Source: CAJUOR01 sp964596105 (GTDB lineage Bacteria; Bacillota_I; Bacilli_A; Erysipelotrichales; Coprobacillaceae). From it: a stretch of 32,830 nucleotides of DNA. The stretch covers positions 1 through 32,830 of the forward strand of contig CAZQRT010000005.1 in the NCBI GenBank assembly GCA_964596105.1, given 5' to 3'. The position numbers and the translations under genes were made by a program. The notes beneath the pieces were generated by a model. The model was given only the letters and a program-made list of their open reading frames with translations, did no database searches and was not told the DNA's origin. This document shows, in pieces, positions 15,691-24,349 of the stretch; position 1 is the first letter of the stretch, and every line of letters starts with the position of its first letter.

Positions 15691-17729
15691 TAGTCCACCG
15701 GGGTGAAGAGAAGATCATTGTAATCGGGGATCGGCCAGAATTCGCGCGGCACGCTCTCCTCCAGTTCATCGACGATGGCGCGGGTTTTAGCCATCGCCGG
15801 CATCAGTATTTCCGCGGCGTAAAAGGCGTCGCCGTCCCGCTTTTGTAATTCGTCGAGATTTTCTAAAGAAACCGTTAACTGCTGACAGCGCGTATCAAGG
15901 GCGGTAAAAGCCTCTTTCTCATGATCATCGACCGTATTGAAAAGGTCGGCTTTCAGTTTCAGGCGCTCGAGGCAGGCCCGCTCATATTTTTCGATGCCGG
16001 GCAGTATTTCTTTTCTGATCATCCTCACCATGGTTTTGGCCTCGATGCGGATGTTCTGGTAGTAGTTATCCAGTAAGATCTTCTGTCTTGCCACCAGTTC
16101 GGTTTTATTATAGACGCCGTGCGCTTCAAACAGGCGGATGTTTTTCTCGTCACTGTAGTGGGAGAGGGCTTCCGCGGTCGTCTGATAGTTCGACAGGCCT
16201 CTTCTTTTGGCTTCCGCGATCCACTCATCGGTATAACCGTTGCCGTTAAAGAGGATCCGGGAGTGTTTTTTCATCGTGTCCGCGATGATTTTTCTGACCG
16301 CGGAGGTTAAATCTGTCGTCCTGTTTTCCAGCTCGTCGGCGAACTCTTTGAAAGACTCGGCGATGATGGTGTTCAGGATGGTGTTCGGGCAGGATATCGA
16401 GTCGCTCGACCCGAGCATGCGAAACTCAAATTTGTTGCCGGTAAAGGCGAAAGGGCTGGTGCGGTTGCGGTCGGTGGTGTCCTTGCTGATGTCGAGGTAC
16501 TGCTCGGACAAAGCGCCGGGGTTCTCGCGGATATAAGGGCGGTCCTCGGCGATGCAGTTGAGGATATCGCAAAGCTCCTGTCCTAAATAGATTGAGACAA
16601 TGGCGGGCGGGGCCTCATGGGCGCCGAGGCGGTGGTCGTTGCCGGCGGTCGCGACGCTGATTCTTAAAAGATCCTGATATTCATCAACCGCTTTGATGAC
16701 CGCGGCGAGAATCATTAAGAAGCGGAGATTTTCTTCCGGTTTCGGTCCCGGGTTTAAAAGGTTTTCCTGGCGGTCGTTAAGTAAAGACCAGTTGTTGTGT
16801 TTGCCGGAGCCGTTGATAAAGGCGAACGGTTTTTCGTGCAGCAGGCATTCAAAGCCGTGATGACGGGCGACACTTTTTAAAACCTCCATGGTGATCTGGT
16901 TATGGTCGCAGGCGGTGTTGGCCGTCGTGAAAACCGGGGCCAGTTCAAACTGTCTGGGCGCGACTTCCTGATGTTCGGTTTTCGCGTAGATGCCTAAATT
17001 CCAGAGCGTCTCATCGACTTCTTCCATAAAGGCTTTGACTCTTTCCGGGAGGGTGGCGAAGTAGTGATCGGCGAGCTCCTGGCCTTTGACCGGGGCGGAT
17101 CCGAACAGGGTGCGCGAGCAGATCACGAGATCGAGGCGCTTTTCATACAGATCGCGGTCGATCAGAAAGTATTCCTGCTCACAGCCCACGGTGCTGTCGA
17201 CATGGCTCACGGTCTCATCGCCCAGGCATCTTAACAGGCGCACGGCCTGATCGCTGAGGCTTTTCATCGATCTTAACAGCGGGGTCTTTTTATCGAGGCA
17301 GGCGCCGTCAAAGGAGAGAAACAGGGTGGGAATATAGAGGGTGTGATTTTTCACAAAGGCATAGGAGGTCGGGTCCCACATCGTGTAGCCGCGGGCCTCA
17401 AATGTGGCGCGCAGTCCGCCGCTGGGAAAAGAGGAGGCGTCGGGTTCACCTTTGATGAGCTCTTTGCCGGAAAACTCGCTGATCGCCTGACCGGCGCCGT
17501 TGGGCATCAGAAAACTTTCGTGCTTTTCGGCGGTAATGCCGGTCATCGGCTGAAACCAGTGGGTATAATGCGTGGCGTTCTTGGATATCGCCCACGCTTT
17601 CATGGCCCGGGCTACTTCATCAGCGGTCTTTTCGTCGATCGGAGCGGTGAGATTCTGCAAAGTTTTCTCCGAACAGTATTTTCTCATCGTCTCCGGGGTA
17701 AAAACATCTTTCGCGAAATCTTGTTTCAT
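15690..17729 (-). CDS. glnN: Glutamine synthetase type III
   Basis: 679 residues, the length of GSIII (about 700) rather than GSI (about 450). It makes glutamine from glutamate, ammonia and ATP. GSIII features are the N-terminal TPETMRKYCSEKT region, FQPMTGITAEKHESF near residue 60, SSFPSGGLRATFEARGYTMWDP near 100, EVAPRQFELAPVF near 255, and the ATP-site block FAFINGSGKHNNWSL near 300. The C-terminal ~200 residues (YYQNIRIEAKTMVRMIRKEILP) are the helical tail typical of GSIII. SD AAGGAGA precedes the ATG. It is divergent from nadE, whose product hydrolyses glutamine. Confidence 0.96.
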   Translation of the reverse strand: MKQDFAKDVFTPETMRKYCSEKTLQNLTAPIDEKTADEVARAMKAWAISKNATHYTHWFQPMTGITAEKHESFLMPNGAGQAISEFSGKELIKGEPDASSFPSGGLRATFEARGYTMWDPTSYAFVKNHTLYIPTLFLSFDGACLDKKTPLLRSMKSLSDQAVRLLRCLGDETVSHVDSTVGCEQEYFLIDRDLYEKRLDLVICSRTLFGSAPVKGQELADHYFATLPERVKAFMEEVDETLWNLGIYAKTEHQEVAPRQFELAPVFTTANTACDHNQITMEVLKSVARHHGFECLLHEKPFAFINGSGKHNNWSLLNDRQENLLNPGPKPEENLRFLMILAAVIKAVDEYQDLLRISVATAGNDHRLGAHEAPPAIVSIYLGQELCDILNCIAEDRPYIRENPGALSEQYLDISKDTTDRNRTSPFAFTGNKFEFRMLGSSDSISCPNTILNTIIAESFKEFADELENRTTDLTSAVRKIIADTMKKHSRILFNGNGYTDEWIAEAKRRGLSNYQTTAEALSHYSDEKNIRLFEAHGVYNKTELVARQKILLDNYYQNIRIEAKTMVRMIRKEILPGIEKYERACLERLKLKADLFNTVDDHEKEAFTALDTRCQQLTVSLENLDELQKRDGDAFYAAEILMPAMAKTRAIVDELEESVPREFWPIPDYNDLLFTPVD

Positions 17730-17752
17730 AATGATCTCCTTTCATGTTTTTT

Positions 17753-17780
17753 ATTTTAGACAGAAAGGAATATTTGTCAA
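17753..17780 (-). promoter_or_regulatory. Promoter of glnN
   Basis: Minus strand TTGACA (17775-17780), spacer 16, TAAAAT (17753-17758). I looked for a GlnR-type TGTNA-N7-TNACA operator in the glnN-nadE gap and found no clear one. Confidence 0.82.
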
Positions 17781-17814
17781 TATTTTATCAATGCAATAAA
17801 CAATTCTTTTGACG

Positions 17815-17842
17815 TTGACTTTCCCGTGATTTCGCCTATGAT
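17815..17842 (+). promoter_or_regulatory. Promoter of nadE
   Basis: TTGACT (17815-17820), spacer 16, TATGAT (17837-17842), divergent from the glnN promoter about 35 bases away. Confidence 0.72.
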
Positions 17843-17865
17843 AAAAAAGAAAGGAGCGATGCAGG

Positions 17866-19761
17866 ATGGTTCATTTTGGCTACTATCAGGTCGCGGCCGC
17901 CTCTTTTCCCATTAAGGTCGCCGCGGTCGCGGAAAACGCCAGACAAATCATTGACATCGTTAATCACAGCGATGATGATTTGCAGCTGATCGTGTTCGGG
18001 GAATTAAGTCTATGCGGGTACAGCTGCCAGGATCTTTTTTTTGAGGAAACGCTGCTGGACGCCTGTCAGGAAGGATTATTGAAGATCGCCAGGGAATGCA
18101 GAGAGAATATTCTGATAGTCGCGGGGGTGCCGGTCGCTCATGAGGGCCGCCTTTACAACTGCGCCGCTTTTATTTTCAACCATGAGATTCTCGGCTTTCA
18201 GGCCAAGGGGTATCTTCCCAATTACAATGAGTTTTATGAGAAAAGGTGGTTTCACTCCGGCTTTGAGCTGCTTGACAAAACCGTCATCATCCAGGGCCGC
18301 CCCGTTCCCATCACCACGGATCTTTTGATTCATGACAATTTTACCGAAGCTTGTGTCGGCGCGGAGATCTGCGAGGATCTCTGGGTGCCTGATCCCGTCA
18401 GCAACCATCACTTTTTCCATGGCGCCAATGTCATCTGCAATCTTTCCGCCGGCGATGAACTGATCGCCAAGGCGAACTTCCGCCGCGAACTGGTGAAGAC
18501 GCAAAGCCAGAAACTGGCCTGCGGGTACATTTATGCCAGCGGCGGCCATCATGAGAGCACCGCGGACATGCTGTTTTCCGACCAGCAGTTAATCTATGAT
18601 AACGGGCGGTTATTAAAGGAAGGAAACGCGGAGGGTGTCATCACGGCCACCCTGGATCTGGAAATGGCCGCCCATGAAAGACGCCATTACAATAGTCTTC
18701 TGGATCAAAGGCGAACTGAACAGCCAACTGTGGTGACCATCACCAGTAAGCCGGTGGCTTGTACTTTCCGCCAGCCTGTCCGCCCCTATCCGTTTGTCCC
18801 TTCTGATCCCAAAAAGCGCTGTCTTGAGATCATGGATATCCAGGCCAAAGCTTTAGGTGTGCGCCTGGAAAGGCTGCCGTCTCATCGTGTCGTTTTAGGG
18901 ATTTCCGGGGGTCTCGACTCCACTTTGGCACTGCTGATATGCGCGCGGGTTTATGATTTATACCACTGGGATAAAAAAGACATCACGGCCTGCGTCATGC
19001 CGGGCTTTGGCACGACGGATCGCACTTATCAAAACGCCGTGCGCCTCATTTCCTGCTTAAAGGCCACCAAAAAAGAAATCAGCATCTCCGATGATGTGAC
19101 GAGCCATTTACAAGCGCTTGGTCACAGTCTCGATGTTCACGATATCACCTACGAGAACGCCCAGGCCCGCGAGCGCACCCAGATTCTGATGGATCTCGCC
19201 AATCAGGTGGACGGGATCGTGATCGGCACGGGGGATTTAAGCGAGATCGCTTTAGGCTGGTGCACGTACAACGGCGATCATATGTCGATGTACGGCGTTA
19301 ACGCCTCGATCCCCAAGACCCTGGTTTCCAGTCTCGTGCTGACCTACGCCAACACCTACGCGAACGCGGATTTAAAAGCGGTCTTGCAGGCGATCGTCAA
19401 CACGCCGATCTCACCGGAACTTTTGCCCCCGGACGCGGAAGGGAAAATCGTCCAGAAGACGGAAAGCTCGATCGGCGCCTACCGCTATCATGATTTTTTC
19501 CTTTATTACATGATCCGTTATCATTTCGGTCCCGCCAAGATTTATGATCTCGCCTGCCGCGCTTTTCGTGATGATGATCCTAAAGTCATCTTAGATACTT
19601 TAAAAATATTTTACCGGCGCTTTTTCGCCATGCAGTTTAAGCGCGACTGTGTGCCGGACGGCATCAAGGTGGGCAGCGTTGCGCTGTCGCCGCGCGCCGA
19701 CTGGCGCATGCCTAGCGACGCCAGCCGCGACTTGTGGCAGGCGGAGCTGGACCGGCTGTGA
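17866..19761 (+). CDS. nadE: Glutamine-dependent NAD+ synthetase
   Basis: 631 residues with two domains. The N-terminal nitrilase-type glutaminase carries the triad Glu46 (FGELSLCGYS), Lys114 (AKGYLPNYNEFYE) and Cys169 (GAEICEDLWVP) and releases ammonia from glutamine. The C-terminal domain is the ATP-pyrophosphatase synthetase (GISGGLDSTLAL near residue 346), which amidates nicotinic acid adenine dinucleotide to NAD+. The build matches long bacterial/mycobacterial enzymes rather than the ~275-residue ammonia-only form. SD AAAGGAG sits nine bases upstream of ATG 17866. NAD kinase (26502-27272), the next enzyme using its product, is also in the window but not adjacent. Confidence 0.96.
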   Translation: MVHFGYYQVAAASFPIKVAAVAENARQIIDIVNHSDDDLQLIVFGELSLCGYSCQDLFFEETLLDACQEGLLKIARECRENILIVAGVPVAHEGRLYNCAAFIFNHEILGFQAKGYLPNYNEFYEKRWFHSGFELLDKTVIIQGRPVPITTDLLIHDNFTEACVGAEICEDLWVPDPVSNHHFFHGANVICNLSAGDELIAKANFRRELVKTQSQKLACGYIYASGGHHESTADMLFSDQQLIYDNGRLLKEGNAEGVITATLDLEMAAHERRHYNSLLDQRRTEQPTVVTITSKPVACTFRQPVRPYPFVPSDPKKRCLEIMDIQAKALGVRLERLPSHRVVLGISGGLDSTLALLICARVYDLYHWDKKDITACVMPGFGTTDRTYQNAVRLISCLKATKKEISISDDVTSHLQALGHSLDVHDITYENAQARERTQILMDLANQVDGIVIGTGDLSEIALGWCTYNGDHMSMYGVNASIPKTLVSSLVLTYANTYANADLKAVLQAIVNTPISPELLPPDAEGKIVQKTESSIGAYRYHDFFLYYMIRYHFGPAKIYDLACRAFRDDDPKVILDTLKIFYRRFFAMQFKRDCVPDGIKVGSVALSPRADWRMPSDASRDLWQAELDRL

Positions 19762-19776
19762 TCAACGGGTTTTCCC

Positions 19777-19805
19777 TTTACATCGCGATTGTCCTATGCT
19801 AACAT
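19777..19805 (+). promoter_or_regulatory. Promoter of feoA-feoB-map
   Basis: TTTACA (19777-19782), spacer 17, TAACAT (19800-19805) with a TGC extension. I see no recognisable Fur or IdeR/DtxR palindrome around it. Confidence 0.65.
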
Positions 19806-19828
19806 AAATTTTCGGGGGAAGTGGGATT

Positions 19829-20053
19829 ATGACGCTGCAGGAATTAAAAGTCGGGATGTCCGCCCGCATCACCAGTGTCGGCGGGGAAGGCGCTTTGCGC
19901 CGGAGGCTGCTGGATATGGGCCTGACGCCGGGCACGGTGGTTTACGTGCGCAAGATCGCCCCGATGGGCGACCCGATTGAAATCTTCATTCGCGATTACG
20001 AACTGACGATCCGCCTGGAGGACGCCGCGCGCATCGCGGTGGAATGCTTATGA
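19829..20053 (+). CDS. feoA: FeoA, small accessory protein of ferrous iron uptake
   Basis: 74 residues forming one SH3-like FeoA domain: MTLQELKVGMSARITSV at the start, the central LRRRLLDMGLTPGTVVYVRKIAPMGDPIEI and a closing strand. FeoA is cytoplasmic and assists the FeoB channel. Its last codons overlap the feoB start by four bases (ATGA), a standard coupling of the pair. Confidence 0.95.
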   Translation: MTLQELKVGMSARITSVGGEGALRRRLLDMGLTPGTVVYVRKIAPMGDPIEIFIRDYELTIRLEDAARIAVECL

Positions 20054-22050
20054 GAGTCGCGTTAATCGGCAATCAGAACTGCGGGAAAACCACGCTGTTC
20101 AACGCTTTGACCGGTTCCAATCAGCACGTTGGCAACTTTCCCGGGGTGACGGTTGAGGAAAAAATTGGCATTCTGAAACAGCACAAAGATGTGGAGATCG
20201 TCGATTTGCCGGGCATTTACTCGATGTCTCCTTATTCCAGTGAGGAAATTGTCACCCGTGACTTTCTGCTCTATGAAAAGCCTCAGGTGATTTTGAATAT
20301 TCTCGATGCCACCAACATTGAAAGAAATCTCTATCTGACTTTGCAGCTGATGGATCTGCATATGCCGATGGTCATCGCTTTAAACATGATGGATGAAGTG
20401 CGCAACAACGGCGGCACCATTCATATCCGCCAGATGCGAGAAGCGCTGGGCATCGATGTGGTTCCCATCAGCGCCGCGAAAAATGAAGGCATTCAGGAAC
20501 TGGTTGACGCCGTGCTGAAGGCGGCGGAAAAACAGAACGTCACCTATCTGGATTACTGTACCGGCGCCGTGCACCGCGCGATTCACTCCATTACCATCCA
20601 GGTTGAGGATCACGCTATGCGCCTGGGCATCTCGGCGCGCTTTGCCGCCACGAAACTTCTGGAAGGCGACGATCTGATGGTCAAGGCTCTGAAGCTTTCC
20701 GCTAATGAAGTCGATTTGATCGAGCACAGCGTCAAGGAAATGGAAGATGAGATGCATACCGACCGCTACGCCGCTATAGCGGATATGCGCTACGCCTTCA
20801 TCGGCCAGCTCGTCAAAAAATATGTCGTGAAAGGACACACCTCCAAGGAAAGAGAGCGCTCCATAAAAATCGACCGGCTGCTGACGCACCGCTATTTAGG
20901 CATTCCGATTTTTATTCTGATTTTACTCGCGGTGTTCTATCTGTCCTTTGAAGTCATCGGCGCTTATCTCAGCGATCTTTTGTCGATCGCCATCGATCAT
21001 TTGACGGTATTTGTCGATTCCGCTTTGACGGCGTACGGTTTAAACCCAGTGGTGAAATCGATGATCATCGACGGGGCTTTTACCGGCATCGGCAGTGTTT
21101 TAACTTTTCTGCCCGTGGTCGTGACGCTGTTTTTCTTCCTTTCGCTGCTCGAGGATTCCGGGTATATGGCGCGCGTCGCTTTCGTCATGGATAAACCGTT
21201 GAGAAAAATCGGTCTGTCCGGGCGCAGCTTTGTGCCTTTAGTGATCGGCTTTGGCTGTTCGGTCCCGGCGATCATGGCGACCAGGACGCTCTCCTCGGAA
21301 AGAGACCGCAAGCTGACCATCATGCTGACGCCGTTTATGAGCTGCTCGGCGAAGCTGCCGATCTACGCGGTGTTCACCTTCGCGTTCTTTCGCCAGCACG
21401 CTTCGCTGGTTTTGCTGATTCTTTATCTATTAGGGATTGTCGTGGGGATGCTGGCGGGGGCGGTCCTGAACAATTTGTACGGGCACTCCAATCCGGTGCC
21501 GTTTGTCATGGAGTTGCCCAACTACCGTTTTCCTTCCCCGAAAACCGTGGGGCTTCTGATGTGGGAAAAAGCCAAGGACTTTCTCGTCAAGGCGTTTACC
21601 GTCATCTTTGTGGCGACGATGGCGATCTGGTTTTTACAGACGTTCGATATCCGCATGAATGTCGTGGCGGATGCCAAAGACAGCATGCTGGCGATGATCG
21701 GGCAGTTCTTCGCGCCGCTGTTCGCCCCGCTGGGGTGCGCGGACTGGCGCGTGGCGACCGCTTTAATCAGCGGTTTTTCCGCCAAGGAGGCCGTCGTGTC
21801 GACGCTGGCGGTGCTCACCAACACTTCGATGGATCAGCTGCCTTACGCTTTGCAGAGTGTTTTCACGCCGCTGTCGGCATTCAGTTTTCTGGTTTTTACT
21901 TTGTTGTATACGCCTTGTGTGGCGGCGATCTCCGCGGCGCACCGCGAGCTGAATACGCGCTTTGCGTTTTTAAAGATGATGGTCATGCAGACCGGGATTG
22001 CCTGGGTCATGGCGGTGGCGGTCTATCAGATCGGCGCTTTGATACTGTAA
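20050..22050 (+). CDS. feoB: FeoB, ferrous iron permease with GTPase domain
   Basis: 666 residues. The N-terminal G domain has G1 GNQNCGKTT (7-15), the switch region NFPGVTVEEK, G3 DLPGIYSM and G4 NMMDE; a helical spacer follows to ~280. The membrane domain contains the two repeated Gate segments, with the conserved Cys in VIGFGCSVPAIMATRTL and the matching PFMSCSAKLPIY. It imports Fe2+. ATG 20050 is preferred over ATG 20044 because it gives the ATGA overlap with feoA. Cys in place of Ser/Ala in G1 is common in Gram-positive FeoB. map follows 13 bases later. Confidence 0.97.
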   Translation: MRVALIGNQNCGKTTLFNALTGSNQHVGNFPGVTVEEKIGILKQHKDVEIVDLPGIYSMSPYSSEEIVTRDFLLYEKPQVILNILDATNIERNLYLTLQLMDLHMPMVIALNMMDEVRNNGGTIHIRQMREALGIDVVPISAAKNEGIQELVDAVLKAAEKQNVTYLDYCTGAVHRAIHSITIQVEDHAMRLGISARFAATKLLEGDDLMVKALKLSANEVDLIEHSVKEMEDEMHTDRYAAIADMRYAFIGQLVKKYVVKGHTSKERERSIKIDRLLTHRYLGIPIFILILLAVFYLSFEVIGAYLSDLLSIAIDHLTVFVDSALTAYGLNPVVKSMIIDGAFTGIGSVLTFLPVVVTLFFFLSLLEDSGYMARVAFVMDKPLRKIGLSGRSFVPLVIGFGCSVPAIMATRTLSSERDRKLTIMLTPFMSCSAKLPIYAVFTFAFFRQHASLVLLILYLLGIVVGMLAGAVLNNLYGHSNPVPFVMELPNYRFPSPKTVGLLMWEKAKDFLVKAFTVIFVATMAIWFLQTFDIRMNVVADAKDSMLAMIGQFFAPLFAPLGCADWRVATALISGFSAKEAVVSTLAVLTNTSMDQLPYALQSVFTPLSAFSFLVFTLLYTPCVAAISAAHRELNTRFAFLKMMVMQTGIAWVMAVAVYQIGALIL

Positions 22051-22063
22051 AAGGAGGAACGGG

Positions 22064-22936
22064 ATGAAAAAACTCGGAAGAAACATGCCCTGCTGGTGCG
22101 GCAGCGGCAAAAAATACAAGCACTGTCATATGGACTTCGATGAAAAGCTCCGCCGCCTGGAATTAGCGGGGGAGGAAGTGCCGGAGCGGGCGATGATCAA
22201 AAATGAGGCGCAGATCGCTTTGATCAAAGAGAGCGCCGCGATCAACACGGCCGTGCTCGATGAGGTCGCCAGTAAGATTCATATCGGCATGAGCACCCTG
22301 GAGATCGATCAGATCGTCTATGATTTCACGACAAAAAATGGCGCGATTCCCGCCCCGTTAAATTATGAGGGGTTCCCGAAAAGCGTCTGCACCTCGCTAA
22401 ATAACGAAATCTGCCACGGCATCCCCGACGCGAATGTGATCCTCAAAGCCGGGGATATCATCAATGTCGATGTCTCCACGATATACAAGGGATATTTTTC
22501 CGATGCCAGCCGCATGTTCTGCCTGGCTCCGGTGTCTGCTGAAGCCAGACGGCTCGTGGATGTCACGTATGAATGTTTACAGAAGGGCATCGCCGCGATT
22601 CACCCCTGGGGGCATCTCGGGGATATCGGCGCCGCGATTCAGGAGCATGCCGAGAACAACGGCTATTCCGTGGTGGTGGATTATGTCGGGCACGGCGTGG
22701 GTATCGAGTTTCATGAAGAGCCGATGGTGCCTCATACCGGAGTCGCCGGAACGGGCATGATTTTAGCCCCGGGCATGATTTTCACGGTGGAGCCGATGAT
22801 CAATGAAGGCACGAGTGATCTTTATGTCGATGAGAAGAACCACTGGACCAGCTACACGAAGGATGGCAAGCTCTCGGCGCAGTGGGAGCATATGATTTTA
22901 ATTACGGATGACGGGGTGGAGATTTTATCCCAGTGA
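22064..22936 (+). CDS. map: Methionine aminopeptidase type I with N-terminal SEC-C zinc motif
   Basis: 290 residues; removes the initiator methionine from new proteins. The N-terminus has a SEC-C zinc knuckle, PCWCGSGKKYKHCH, with Cys10, Cys12, Cys21 and His22, as seen in a Gram-positive subset of Map proteins and in SecA tails; it may bring the enzyme to the ribosome. The catalytic domain has the dinuclear metal ligands in VDVSTIYKGYFSDASR, GHGVGIEFHEEP, FTVEPMIN and WEHMILIT. SD AAAGGAGG precedes ATG 22064. It is third in the feo operon, an arrangement with no obvious functional link beyond the metal requirement. Confidence 0.96.
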   Translation: MKKLGRNMPCWCGSGKKYKHCHMDFDEKLRRLELAGEEVPERAMIKNEAQIALIKESAAINTAVLDEVASKIHIGMSTLEIDQIVYDFTTKNGAIPAPLNYEGFPKSVCTSLNNEICHGIPDANVILKAGDIINVDVSTIYKGYFSDASRMFCLAPVSAEARRLVDVTYECLQKGIAAIHPWGHLGDIGAAIQEHAENNGYSVVVDYVGHGVGIEFHEEPMVPHTGVAGTGMILAPGMIFTVEPMINEGTSDLYVDEKNHWTSYTKDGKLSAQWEHMILITDDGVEILSQ

Positions 22937-22941
22937 ATCCT

Positions 22942-22969
22942 TTGAGAATCACGAAATCCATGATATAAT
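22942..22969 (+). promoter_or_regulatory. Promoter of ridA
   Basis: TTGAGA (22942-22947), spacer 16, TATAAT (22964-22969) with TGA extension. Confidence 0.82.
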
Positions 22970-22990
22970 GAGTCTATGGAGGCGATTCAG

Positions 22991-23368
22991 ATGAAAGAAA
23001 GAATTCAGACAGACAAAGCACCGGGCGCGATTGGACCTTACAGCCAGGGTATCAAAGTCGACAATTTGATTTTCTTTTCCGGTCAGATTCCGCTCGATCC
23101 CAAGACCGGCACGATTCCGGAGGGAATTGAGGCGCAGACCCGCCAGGCTTTGGACAATGTCAAAGGCTTACTGGAAAGCCAGGGGCTGGGATTTCAGGAT
23201 GTCGTAAAAACGACGGTGTTCCTCGATTCCATGGATGACTTCGCGACCATGAACGGGATTTACTCCGAATATTTCACGGAGCCCTATCCGGCCAGAAGCG
23301 CGGTAGAGGTCGCGAAATTACCGAGAGGTGCCCTCATTGAGGTTGAAATCATCGCCCATACTCACTAA
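22991..23368 (+). CDS. ridA: RidA/YjgF-family enamine/imine deaminase
   Basis: 125 residues; hydrolyses reactive 2-aminoacrylate and related enamines/imines made by PLP enzymes. Family marks are KAPGAIGPYSQGI, SGQIPLDP, the substrate-binding Arg in PYPARSAVEV and the Glu in LIEVEIIA. ATG 22991 is chosen since GGAGG at 22978-22982 is eight bases upstream; ATG 22976 overlaps that site. A terminator-like hairpin follows the stop. Confidence 0.95.
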   Translation: MKERIQTDKAPGAIGPYSQGIKVDNLIFFSGQIPLDPKTGTIPEGIEAQTRQALDNVKGLLESQGLGFQDVVKTTVFLDSMDDFATMNGIYSEYFTEPYPARSAVEVAKLPRGALIEVEIIAHTH

Positions 23369-23370
23369 AG

Positions 23371-23393
23371 AAAGGAGCTTAGGCTCTTTTTTT
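23371..23393 (+). terminator. Terminator-like hairpin between ridA and the ComK-like gene
   Basis: AAAGGAGC (23371-23378), loop TTAG, GCTCTTTT (23383-23390) with one G-T pair, then more T to 23393. It is short, and its left arm also looks like a ribosome binding site (AAAGGAG), so termination may be partial. Confidence 0.6.
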
Positions 23394-23408
23394 GGCGGCG
23401 AATCGGGC

Positions 23409-23828
23409 GTGGATATCGTCGCTCCGGGACGCTATGCCGGGGAGGTGAACCTGTACCGCAAGGGACAGCTGACCGTGGTCCGCGACTATGACAGTCCGCG
23501 GGCTTATATGGAAGCCTTGTGTCTGGTCAACGGCACGACCCTGGCGGGAAGTTACGAGGCCAGCGGGTATCTTTTGTCGGGGGCGTACAAACGGCCGATT
23601 TTCATCGGCGGGCGCTGCGGTCAGATCTTTATCCCCACTTCCGCTCTGAAAGATGAAAACGGGGTGTGGCTGAACCTCGATTTCTGTTTAAGAGAGCCGG
23701 TTGACGCTTATAACCGCTACGGTTACAAGCCGATTTCCCCGCGCAGCTGGCGCAAGCATGTCGCGGATGGCATCGCGCTTTATTACGCGATCTTTGAAAA
23801 AGCAGGGGACGCGGAGATGTTATGCTGA
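23409..23828 (+). CDS. ComK-family regulator (competence transcription factor-like)
   Basis: About 139 residues if GTG 23409 is the start; no ATG lies in frame nearby, so the N-terminus is uncertain. The core resembles ComK of Bacillus, Listeria and Staphylococcus: a short strand with NGTTLAGSYEASGYLL, then YKRPIFI, QIFIPTSALKDENGVWLNLDF (compare ComK PPIMVDPSNQIFLFPTLSS and the following tryptophan region), and a helical C-terminus (SWRKHVADGIALYYAIF). ComK activates DNA-uptake genes by binding AT-rich boxes. The protein is shorter than the 192-residue B. subtilis ComK. It overlaps the downstream amidase-like gene by 7 bases. The assignment is by motif only; a competence role is inference. 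Confidence 0.62.
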   Translation: MDIVAPGRYAGEVNLYRKGQLTVVRDYDSPRAYMEALCLVNGTTLAGSYEASGYLLSGAYKRPIFIGGRCGQIFIPTSALKDENGVWLNLDFCLREPVDAYNRYGYKPISPRSWRKHVADGIALYYAIFEKAGDAEMLC

Positions 23829-24349
23829 AGGTCGTTATCGATCCGGCTTGCGGGGGCCGGGTTTTGGGACATCAGAGCCCGCGAATCTGTGAGAAGGATT
23901 ACGTCCTGGAACTGTCTAAAAAGCAAAAAGCCCTGCTGTTAGAGCAGGGGATGGATGTGGTTCTGACCCGGGATATGGATCAGGATCTGGACGCTGACAA
24001 ACGGGCGGCGGTTACTTCGGGTGCTGATGTTCTTATCAGTAACCGTTTAAACGCCGGGCAGAAGCGGGGCGTTGAAATCTGTTATCCGCTGACGCAGGAT
24101 TCGTCTTTCGCGGAAAAACTCGCCGCCAAATTCAGTATTCACGGCTTTCTGGTCCGGCGCTGTTACTGCCTGGCGGATCTCTCCGATCCTCATAGAGACT
24201 ACGACGCTCTTTTAGAAAAGTCTCAGGCCAAAAAAAGCGTGCTGATTTATTACGGTTATGTCGACAGCGGCGACGCGGATATCCTGCTGTCAAGTCAGGA
24301 TGAGTTTTGCGCGATTGTGCTGGAAGCGATTCAGGAAAAGCAGGGGTAG
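23822..24349 (+). CDS. Amidase_3-like protein with missing catalytic residues
   Basis: 175 residues, whole-length similarity in layout to the zinc N-acetylmuramoyl-L-alanine amidase domain (Amidase_3, CwlC/AmiC type): VVIDPACGG at 4-12 for the usual DPGHGG, EKDYVLELSKKQKALLLEQGMDVVLTR for the Glu helix and strand, DVLISNRLNA at 69-78 for the SIHANA strand, and VLIYYGYV at 140-147 for the VELGF strand. The first ligand His is Cys10, the second His is Arg75 and the catalytic Glu is Tyr143; only Glu24 remains. It has no signal peptide, so it should be cytoplasmic. It is probably a pseudoenzyme. It is translationally coupled to the ComK-like gene. Confidence 0.72.
   Translation: MLKVVIDPACGGRVLGHQSPRICEKDYVLELSKKQKALLLEQGMDVVLTRDMDQDLDADKRAAVTSGADVLISNRLNAGQKRGVEICYPLTQDSSFAEKLAAKFSIHGFLVRRCYCLADLSDPHRDYDALLEKSQAKKSVLIYYGYVDSGDADILLSSQDEFCAIVLEAIQEKQG

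Noticed and set aside
17730..17865. GlnR/TnrA operator between glnN and nadE
   Set aside because: AT-rich partial matches only; no full TGTNA-N7-TNACA site.
19762..19828. Fur or DtxR-type operator at the feo promoter
   Set aside because: No 15-19 bp palindrome with the needed bases could be seen.
21561..22067. 168-codon frame inside feoB
   Set aside because: Overlaps the FeoB membrane domain in another frame; repeated Gly/Asp/Arg typical of frame-shadow translation.
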